Source: Microbacteriaceae bacterium (GTDB lineage: Bacteria; Actinomycetota; Actinomycetes; Actinomycetales; Microbacteriaceae). From it: DNA of 5,285 bases. The stretch spans positions 1-5,285 of the forward strand of contig JANRET010000065.1 of the NCBI GenBank assembly GCA_030725885.1, read 5' to 3'. Positions 1 to 4,913 of the stretch are shown piece by piece (the first letter of the stretch is position 1; every line of letters begins with the position of its first letter). The translations under genes and the position numbers were made by a program. The notes under the pieces are model-generated. The model was not told the origin of the DNA, did not search any database, and saw nothing but the letters and a program-made list of their open reading frames with translations.

Positions 1-376
1 CCCCCAGGCGCCCTTTGGGAAGAAACGTTTCTGACTTCACCGCAATGAGTGAGGTCGCGAGAGCAAAGAGGAGAATCACCCCGATCCCGATTTGCAGTGC
101 GGGTCCGCTAAACGCGACGCTGAAGAACGCGCTCGGTACGATGACGATCACTGCCGGCACCGCGAGTATCCAGAATTGTTTCCAATCGACGGACCTTTTG
201 CTTTGAAGGAAAACTAACGCCGACGAAAACGCCCCCGCGATGTTGACGACCATGGGCCCGTCAAAAGGCCCCAACGCTAACACCATCAACGGAGCGAGAG
301 TGAGTGCATAGCCCATGCCGGCAACTCGCTGAGCCACGGCACCGACTACTATTCCAAGTGCAACGAGCAGTAACAC
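1..376 (-). CDS. TSUP (TauE/SafE) family membrane permease, N-terminal part
   Basis: About 125 N-terminal residues are visible; the gene runs off the left edge, so the C-terminal half (the family is usually near 250 residues) is missing. The start is GTG at 376-374, read as VLLLVALGIVVGA, with a GGAGAGGG ribosome binding site 8 nt upstream. Hydrophobic segments lie at about residues 1-15, 21-36, 41-58, 67-88 and 94-112, consistent with a polytopic inner-membrane protein. The early AQRVAGMGYALTLAPL stretch (residues 15-30) resembles the first conserved repeat of the TauE/SafE family, which in general has a glycine-rich G-x-G-F/Y-G-x-P pattern near the first two helices. Known members move sulfite, sulfonates or other organic anions; the substrate here cannot be told. 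The gene is divergent from a PcaD-like hydrolase, which may point to a shared regulator or substrate. The frame stays open upstream of the chosen GTG, but that extension is Trp/Gly-rich and lacks a ribosome binding site. Confidence 0.78.
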   Translation of the reverse strand, partial: MLLLVALGIVVGAVAQRVAGMGYALTLAPLMVLALGPFDGPMVVNIAGAFSSALVFLQSKRSVDWKQFWILAVPAVIVIVPSAFFSVAFSGPALQIGIGVILLFALATSLIAVKSETFLPKGRLG

Positions 377-384
377 GACGTATT

Positions 385-392
385 CCCTCTCC
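385..392 (-). promoter_or_regulatory. Ribosome binding site of the TSUP permease
   Basis: GGAGAGGG on the minus strand sits 8 nt before the GTG at 376. It decides the start, because the frame continues open further upstream without another such site. Confidence 0.65.
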
Positions 393-429
393 GCGTCATC
401 GGGACCATCACCGTGTTGATTCCCCCACC

Positions 430-460
430 ACCATAGGGCACGCTGGCCGAGAGAGGTCAA
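430..460 (-). promoter_or_regulatory. Possible promoter for the TSUP permease
   Basis: On the minus strand TTGACC (460-455) is followed after 19 nt by TATGGT (435-430), which fits an actinobacterial TAnnnT -10 element. The implied leader before the GTG start would be about 45 nt. The spacer is longer than the optimum of 17 and the match is by eye only. It overlaps the leader of the divergent hydrolase gene. Confidence 0.25.
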
Positions 461-470
461 GAGAGGTAAA
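451..470 (+). repeat. Tandem 10-bp direct repeat carrying two SD-like sites
   Basis: Two adjacent decamers, GAGAGGTCAA and GAGAGGTAAA, differ at one base. The second provides the Shine-Dalgarno sequence for the hydrolase gene. The first overlaps the -35-like element of the divergent permease. It could be chance, a duplicated ribosome binding site, or a pair of half-sites for a regulator. Confidence 0.4.
462..467 (+). promoter_or_regulatory. Ribosome binding site of the alpha/beta hydrolase
   Basis: AGAGGT lies 6 nt before the GTG at 474. No other ATG, GTG or TTG occurs in frame between the preceding in-frame stop (417-419) and this GTG, so it fixes the start. Confidence 0.65.
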
Positions 471-473
471 CCG

Positions 474-1250
474 GTGTTGACTTTTAGACGCTCAGGAGAC
501 CACAGTAACCAGACCATCCTGTGGATTCCGTCCCTCGGTCAACGATCCGACATGTGGGAAAAGCTGGCATCGTCTTTGGGCGACTGGTCGAGCGTGTTTG
601 TCGAACTCCCCGGGCACGGGGATAACCCTCCCGCGACAGGCCCCTTCACGCTTCGGGAGCTCGCCGATGAATGTCGTGATTTTTTGACGGACACGACACA
701 CGAAGGTGATCGCGTGGTTGTTGTCGGACTGTCAATCGGGGGAGCCATCGCTCTCGAAGTCGCCCACTCGATGTCGGCCGATGTTGTAACCGTGGTGATG
801 GGGGCGGGGGCAACGATGGGTGACGCGGCGGTCTGGCGCAGCAGAGCCGAGGCGGCCAGAAGTTCAGGCACCGAGGGGATGAAGGAAGCGGCGCGGTTGC
901 GATGGTTTACGGACGAGTTTGCGTCCGGCAACCCTCTCGAGACGAACACCGCACTGGACAATTTGGGGCGGGTTGACGGTGAGTCGTATGCGCTGTGCGC
1001 CGAAGCCCTGGGCGATTTTGACGGCACGCACGCCGCTCAGAACATTGCGGGACCGGTGCTGGTCATTGGTGCTTCAGAGGACGAGGTGGTTCCCATCGAG
1101 CGAGCTCGCGCTCTGAGCAATCTGATTCCGCGCGGTGAGTTCCGTGAAATCCCCAACGCGAGGCATTTGTTTCCGATCGAAAAACCGAAGGACGTTGCCG
1201 CCTTAATTGACGGTTTCCTTGACCGAAATCAGGTCAAATCGTCCCGGTAA
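474..1250 (+). CDS. PcaD-like alpha/beta hydrolase (3-oxoadipate enol-lactonase family)
   Basis: A complete 258-residue cytoplasmic alpha/beta hydrolase with GTG start; the length fits the family. The nucleophile elbow is GLSIGG (S87), the acid is probably D203 in GASEDEVVP, and the base is H231 in NARHLFP, giving a full Ser-Asp-His triad. Several positions match 3-oxoadipate enol-lactonases rather than generic esterases: IPSLGQRSDMW near residues 18-28 (PcaD proteins have a SLGTxxxMW loop), LPGHG at 45-49, and RWFTDEF at 143-149, close to the RWFTPEF cap-domain motif. The family reaction is hydrolysis of 3-oxoadipate enol-lactone to 3-oxoadipate in the protocatechuate/catechol beta-ketoadipate pathway. 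No other pathway gene is visible here, so it may instead act on another lactone or ester. It is divergent from a TSUP permease and convergent with a glycosyltransferase. The family call is firm; the exact substrate is open. Confidence 0.88.
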   Translation: MLTFRRSGDHSNQTILWIPSLGQRSDMWEKLASSLGDWSSVFVELPGHGDNPPATGPFTLRELADECRDFLTDTTHEGDRVVVVGLSIGGAIALEVAHSMSADVVTVVMGAGATMGDAAVWRSRAEAARSSGTEGMKEAARLRWFTDEFASGNPLETNTALDNLGRVDGESYALCAEALGDFDGTHAAQNIAGPVLVIGASEDEVVPIERARALSNLIPRGEFREIPNARHLFPIEKPKDVAALIDGFLDRNQVKSSR

Positions 1251-1326
1251 TTTTCGCCAGTCATGTCAGTCCAGCCCTCCCACTCTTTGAGTTGTGGTCA
1301 TGCCTGAAGGGCAGTACCCGCTAAAC

Positions 1327-1349
1327 CTAGCCATAATTGCTGGGGCTGG
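1327..1349. terminator. Weak hairpin in the convergent gap
   Basis: In the 118-bp gap between the convergent hydrolase and glycosyltransferase genes, CTAGCC (1327-1332) can pair with GGCTGG (1344-1349), including one G-T wobble, around an 11-nt loop. No proper T-tract follows on the plus strand; on the minus strand only a short TTT follows. It is a candidate bidirectional terminator at best. Confidence 0.2.
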
Positions 1350-1368
1350 TCAATAGTTCATGACTTGC

Positions 1369-2388
1369 TCAGGTTTCGCGTCCTGCCAAGATTCTGACTC
1401 CTCGGACAAACGCGCTAATTGCCCGGGAGAGTCGCGGCCGCGCTCGTTCACGCTGCCGGGCCTCGAACGCAACAAACCGCGGAATCACGTAGGCATCGGC
1501 CACTTTTGTCGCAAACCCCACGCGTGCTTCGCGCGCCAGTGTCGGCGCCAACGCGGTGAGGTCAACCTGTGACGAATCGAAGGCCCTAGTAAACTTTTCA
1601 AACCCAAAGCTGGCGTAGGACTTTTCATCCATGTGTTCACCGACGACTCCGATGTATTCACCTTGTGTTGAACCTGTTGAGATGCCGTATCGTCCAAAGT
1701 GGCCGAGCAATGTGAGCTTCACTTGGTCCTGACTCACCCCAACGGGGAGAACGCCAGTGTTCGCGAGAACCCTGGCAATGGCAGGTTTGTTTCGTTCCCA
1801 ATACGACGTGTCGGAAAACGCCGCAAGGTACTCGTCGATAATGGGACGGCGCTCGTCGAGGTGTGAGCTGCGTATAAGAAAAGCCCACAATCGAGACAGC
1901 GGGTACACGCTGTTGACGCCACGAGACCGTTCTACGAATAACTCTCCGGTCGCGGTTATTGCCACAATTTCGGGCAATTGCGACGACTGCCGTGCGAGGT
2001 CCGCGAGAATCCCGAGGTAGTTTTCGTGAGGGACATAGTCTTCCTCAAAGAACGCGTACCACTTCGATTGCGGGTCGCACCGACGAAGAGCAACCTCCAG
2101 GAGGTCGAACGCCACGGCAATGCCCACGTTTTGCTGTGACGCGATGATGGTGGCGTCAGGAAAAATGTCACGGGCGATTCGAGCAACGTCCGCGGTGTGG
2201 TCGGCTTGCCCCGACTTTTGTGATTTCGAGCCGTCGTATCCGTCGATGACGATAACAACTCGGTTACCGGGAACCGAACGCTGTTGATTTGCCAAGGCGC
2301 GGAGGGTTTGCTCCGCGTACTGTGGTCGATTAAACAGCAACACCCCGACGGGAAAGGGAAACTGTGGCACGGGCACCTTTTTCTTCAC
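1369..2388 (-). CDS. GT-A fold glycosyltransferase, GNT-I (GT13)-like
   Basis: A complete 339-residue protein without signal peptide or membrane helix. The N-terminus PVGVLLFNRPQYAEQTLRAL (13-32) is the typical first strand and helix of nucleotide-sugar transferases that resemble N-acetylglucosaminyltransferase I. VVIVIDGYDG (44-53) is the second strand. QNVGIAVAFDLLEVAL (86-101) corresponds to the usual N-x-G-x-x-x-A helix. WYAFFEEDYVPHENYL (110-125) contains EED (115-117), matching the E-D-D metal/nucleotide-binding triad of GT13 enzymes. SQDQVKLTL (219-227) and GVVGEHM (247-253) are likely acceptor or catalytic elements, with D221 a possible base. The C-terminus (308-331) is Arg-rich and could contact membrane phospholipid. 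The start is GTG at 2388-2386, with an in-frame TGA three codons upstream and only a weak ribosome binding site. It probably transfers a sugar during surface glycan assembly; donor and acceptor are unknown. It is divergent from a GT61 gene. Confidence 0.8.
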   Translation of the reverse strand: MKKKVPVPQFPFPVGVLLFNRPQYAEQTLRALANQQRSVPGNRVVIVIDGYDGSKSQKSGQADHTADVARIARDIFPDATIIASQQNVGIAVAFDLLEVALRRCDPQSKWYAFFEEDYVPHENYLGILADLARQSSQLPEIVAITATGELFVERSRGVNSVYPLSRLWAFLIRSSHLDERRPIIDEYLAAFSDTSYWERNKPAIARVLANTGVLPVGVSQDQVKLTLLGHFGRYGISTGSTQGEYIGVVGEHMDEKSYASFGFEKFTRAFDSSQVDLTALAPTLAREARVGFATKVADAYVIPRFVAFEARQRERARPRLSRAISAFVRGVRILAGRET

Positions 2389-2406
2389 TTGACTCGTTCA
2401 TGTGGG

Positions 2407-2436
2407 ACGACAGATTCACGAGTCCTCGACTGTCGT
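2407..2436. repeat. Nested inverted repeat between the divergent glycosyltransferases
   Basis: ACGACAG (2407-2413) is the exact reverse complement of CTGTCGT (2430-2436). Inside it CGAG (2419-2422) pairs with CTCG (2425-2428) around a TC centre. The outer arms are 16 bp apart. The element lies 18 bp from the GTG of the minus-strand gene and about 76 bp from the ATG of the plus-strand gene, so it may be an operator or a leader hairpin. A second 6-bp inverted pair, GACTCG (2391-2396) and CGAGTC (2419-2424), uses overlapping bases and could form an alternative pairing. Confidence 0.5.
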
Positions 2437-2497
2437 AATGTACCAGCGGTAATGCGAATCGTGAGAGCATTGGACGATTCAGCAATCGGATACACGC

Positions 2498-2502
2498 GGA
2501 GA
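2498..2502 (+). promoter_or_regulatory. Ribosome binding site that selects the ATG of the GT61 gene
   Basis: GGAGA lies 10 nt before the ATG at 2513 but only 1 nt before the in-frame TTG at 2504. This spacing makes the ATG the better start even though the frame can be read from the TTG. Confidence 0.5.
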
Positions 2503-2512
2503 ATTGATAGTT

Positions 2513-3658
2513 ATGGCGAAGCAGTTGATAACCAAACCCGAGATCGTGCTCGCGGACCGATTCCTATCGGGATTGACCCCTCCAACCGGAATTAAGTTGG
2601 AATACGTTTCCAATGAGCCCATCGCGGCGGGTCGTCTCGCCTCGGACCTCGCCTATGTGAATGGAAAATGGCTCGACCTCGAAAGCTGGAGATACTGGCT
2701 TTTCGGCAAGCGCCCCCGCGACCGACACGATCTCATGGCGCCGGAGGCGGTGATCAGCGTGAAAGAGGCACTGGTCTCACCCGATAATCAAATTGTCACA
2801 CTCGCAGGGCATTCGCTACTTTCCCCATTTTTTGGCTCGTTGCCTTTCCTCGAACCGATCCCTCCCACTAGTGTGATTGCCGAGTATTCCGGCACCTATG
2901 GAACTGCCCTGACTCGCGCCCGCGCCTACGGACACTGGCTCCTCCATCGCCTGCCACGTCTCACCACCATTCATGAACAGTTCCCTGACGCGACGATTCT
3001 GAACACTCCGTGGGGTGATGGCAGTCTTCTTGCCCGCCTCGGTATCCGAGACGCTGATGTTCAGAGGTATCCCTCGGCCGAACGCAATCGATTTGTTTAC
3101 GTCGAGAACCTTCTGGTCCCGACGCACCTTTCACGTCCGGGTCTGATTCGCGTGCAGGACGCGAATCGAACGCAACGGATGGTGAATGTGTTCACGGCGG
3201 GAGTGCCCGATGATTCGACCCTCCCGGAATTGTTGTACGTCGCGCGTAAGCCTGACGAAAAGCGATCGGGTGCGATAAACAAGGACGAAATTCAGCAGCA
3301 TCTCGAATCACTTGGTTTCACGACGTGGCACCCGGCGGATGATTCGATCGAACGGCAGATTCAACATTTCCGTGCAGCTCGTGTTGTGGTTTCCGAGATT
3401 GGAAGTCAGGCCTTGACGTCGATGTTCGCCGGGCCCGACACAACGGTCATCATCATTACGCCGGAAAAATCCAAAGGCTGGGGGTCCCAACGCCAGTTTC
3501 AACCGAAGTGGCGCCAGTGGCAACGAGTCGTGTGTGAAGCGCGGGGTCAGCATTACGCTCAAATCGTCGCTGCCACCGATACTGCCTACCGCTCGTTCGA
3601 AATTGACATGTCCGTTTTCACCAGAGCGATGGAGACCTACCCATTACGAACGTGGTGA
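2513..3658 (+). CDS. Glycosyltransferase family 61 (DUF563) protein
   Basis: A complete protein of 381 residues from ATG 2513 (384 from TTG 2504). The ATG has the better-spaced GGAGA site. YGHWLLHRLPRL (139-150) matches the HW-x-x-x-x-LP signature of DUF563. NTPWGDGSLLARLGI (164-178) and RFVYVENLLVP (193-203) correspond to the central part of the family. LYVARKPDEKR (241-251) followed by NKDEI matches the usual (I/L)Y-(I/V)-x-R-x...R-x-x-x-N-E-x-E-(L/I) block. VVVSEIGSQALTSMFAGP (291-308) occupies the place of the family's H-G-A-x-L-x-N-x-x-F motif, but the HGA is replaced by EIGSQ. No signal peptide or membrane helix is evident, so it is likely cytosolic or peripheral. GT61 enzymes transfer xylose, arabinose, GlcNAc or related sugars, in bacteria mostly for capsule or other surface polysaccharide. 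The neighbouring divergent glycosyltransferase supports that role. The family call is firm; the substrate is unknown. Confidence 0.83.
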   Translation: MAKQLITKPEIVLADRFLSGLTPPTGIKLEYVSNEPIAAGRLASDLAYVNGKWLDLESWRYWLFGKRPRDRHDLMAPEAVISVKEALVSPDNQIVTLAGHSLLSPFFGSLPFLEPIPPTSVIAEYSGTYGTALTRARAYGHWLLHRLPRLTTIHEQFPDATILNTPWGDGSLLARLGIRDADVQRYPSAERNRFVYVENLLVPTHLSRPGLIRVQDANRTQRMVNVFTAGVPDDSTLPELLYVARKPDEKRSGAINKDEIQQHLESLGFTTWHPADDSIERQIQHFRAARVVVSEIGSQALTSMFAGPDTTVIIITPEKSKGWGSQRQFQPKWRQWQRVVCEARGQHYAQIVAATDTAYRSFEIDMSVFTRAMETYPLRTW

Positions 3659-3667
3659 CCTGTCACC
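3654..3667. repeat. Palindrome overlapping the GT61 stop codon
   Basis: GGTGAC (3654-3659) and GTCACC (3662-3667) form a perfect dyad around CT, and the TGA stop (3656-3658) lies inside the left arm. As RNA it would give a 5-bp stem with a 4-nt loop. No T-tract follows. It may help end transcription in the 48-bp convergent gap or may be chance. Confidence 0.4.
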
Positions 3668-3684
3668 GACCCGAGTACACCCGT

Positions 3685-3704
3685 CACGTGGTTCAAGCCA
3701 GGTG
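3685..3704. terminator. Imperfect hairpin in the GT61/photolyase convergent gap
   Basis: CACGTGG (3685-3691) can pair with CCAGGTG (3698-3704) around TTCAAG, with one G-G mismatch. It lies directly after the stop of the minus-strand photolyase gene and downstream of the GT61 gene. There is no T-tract, so it is only a possible bidirectional terminator. Confidence 0.25.
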
Positions 3705-3706
3705 GG

Positions 3707-4903
3707 TTAGCGACCGAGATTTTTTCGCCACGACGAAAAGCTGCGAACCGACCCCGAGTGGGGGGCTCGAAGCCATGGGAAAGGGTGCAGTTCGGCCACG
3801 TCGGGCATCGCGGTGAACGACGGAACGGGGGCGAAGGTGACGGCGACGTTATTCTCCCGAGCGAACTGGTACGGGTCGCCAAGAAACGCCCGAAGGTCCC
3901 GCCGCTCGGCGAGGTCCGCCAATGTCTCCAGGTAGAAACCAATCCGCCGCGCGCTCAGTTGCAACTTTGACAGGGCCGAGGCGTTGAACACAAACACCAC
4001 CGGTAAATCGGGATTCGCGGTCAGCGCCGGGTCCGCGTCACCGAGGGAATCGACGGTGAGCAGGACGTAGTCGGGGCGCTGTCGAATAACCGCCTCGCTG
4101 GGTCCGGCGGTCGCGTAAATCGACGGGTCGTGATCGAGCAGGGGCTCCGTGGACACCTGCCGTGGTGCCGTATCGTCCGGAAACTGCTGAATCGGGCAGG
4201 CGGTGTTGAGCGGACACTTTGTACACAACCCCGGGGCCCGCTTTTCGACTTGCCACCGCGCAAAACCATAGGGCTTGCCGGTGCCGGCGCCGACGGTCCA
4301 CTGCCACCCCAACAGGTTCGCGGCCCGCGAGCCATCAATCAGTTCGCGGTACATGCGGTCTTGGCCGTGCAGCCATCCGATGTCGTTCCGCACAGTCCAG
4401 TGGGAGGACAACCACATCCGGGTTTGGTTGACCAGCCACCCGTCCGTCTCGAGTTCCGACACGACCTCGTCGACGCATCGCATTTCTCGGTTCCACCCCG
4501 CTCCGGGCGAATCACGGTTTGCTTCGAACCGCAGGTTGTCGAAGAGGCGGGTCCCGATTCGCGCGTACAGATGACGGGCGTATTCTTGCCACAGCAATTC
4601 ATCACGGTACTTGTCGCGGTCGTACGGGGGCGCGTCTGTGACAGCGCGATAAACCCGATCGAGTGTCAAGAGGTTGTGACGAATATAGGGCGACAGTACG
4701 CTGGCCCCGCGACGCACTCGAGGGAGAACCTCGGATCGCATCCGTGCGTAGCCCGCGATGTCCAACTCGGCGAGCGCACGGTCCGCCGCGGTTTGCCCAC
4801 CCGGAATTGAACTGAGTCCAAGTTCGCCGGAATAGAGCCCGTCAAACTCGCGCGCAATTATGCCGAGCGCCTCAGAGGAAAGGTCAATCGGTTTGTGTTC
4901 CAT
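3707..4903 (-). CDS. Circularly permuted photolyase-family flavoprotein with predicted Fe-S cluster
   Basis: A complete 398-residue protein with ATG start; canonical photolyases are about 450-510. Residues about 30-225 are the FAD-binding helical domain: SVLSPYIRHNLLTLDRVY (68-85) matches the TS-x-LSPYL block, DELLWQEYARHL (101-112) the ELIWREF block, and LIDGSRAANLLGWQW (188-202) the LIDGDxAANNGGWQW block. By recalled alignment to E. coli PhrB, E102, W105, N159, M163, D190, N196, W200 and W177 equal E274, W277, N341, M345, D372, N378, W382 and W359, which favours CPD repair. The only cysteines, C143, C227, C230 and C236, fit an Fe-S site. Residues about 278-398 resemble the antenna domain that normally comes first: DADPAL (289-294), VVFVFN (302-307), SARRIGFYLETLADL (317-331), LGDP (341-344), and SFSSWRK (388-394), like the usual FTPFWRK end. 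The canonical WFRxDLR start is degenerate. No strong ribosome binding site is visible; the gene begins 10 bp after iolD, so translational coupling is possible. The family is firm; activity is inferred. Confidence 0.88.
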   Translation of the reverse strand: MEHKPIDLSSEALGIIAREFDGLYSGELGLSSIPGGQTAADRALAELDIAGYARMRSEVLPRVRRGASVLSPYIRHNLLTLDRVYRAVTDAPPYDRDKYRDELLWQEYARHLYARIGTRLFDNLRFEANRDSPGAGWNREMRCVDEVVSELETDGWLVNQTRMWLSSHWTVRNDIGWLHGQDRMYRELIDGSRAANLLGWQWTVGAGTGKPYGFARWQVEKRAPGLCTKCPLNTACPIQQFPDDTAPRQVSTEPLLDHDPSIYATAGPSEAVIRQRPDYVLLTVDSLGDADPALTANPDLPVVFVFNASALSKLQLSARRIGFYLETLADLAERRDLRAFLGDPYQFARENNVAVTFAPVPSFTAMPDVAELHPFPWLRAPHSGSVRSFSSWRKNLGR

Positions 4904-4913
4904 CGAAACTGAA

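Noticed and set aside
15..206. Plus-strand open frame of 63 codons at the left end
   Set aside because: The opposite strand encodes a clear multi-helix TSUP permease over the same bases; this frame has no ribosome binding site.
377..475. N-terminal extension of the TSUP permease through a Trp-rich stretch
   Set aside because: The frame is open, but there is no good start with a ribosome binding site, the residues are hydrophilic and Trp-rich, and it would overlap the divergent gene's leader. GTG 376 has a GGAGAGGG site.
539..1027. Minus-strand open frame of 162 codons opposite the hydrolase gene
   Set aside because: It overlaps a gene with an intact catalytic triad, and its product is Ser/Pro/Thr-rich with no recognisable domain.
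1259..1365. 7-bp inverted repeat AGTCATG and CATGACT across the convergent gap
   Set aside because: The arms are about 93 bp apart and contain a self-complementary CATG core; chance is the likelier explanation.
2415..2441. Possible plus-strand promoter TTCACG, 15 nt, TAATGT before the GT61 gene
   Set aside because: The spacer is too short and the -35 match is poor, and it lies within the inverted repeat. It was not strong enough to annotate.
4130..4810. Long plus-strand open frame of 226 codons opposite the photolyase gene
   Set aside because: It is antisense to a gene with clear family motifs, has no ribosome binding site, and its translation is low-complexity and Pro/Arg-rich. It is a codon-bias shadow.
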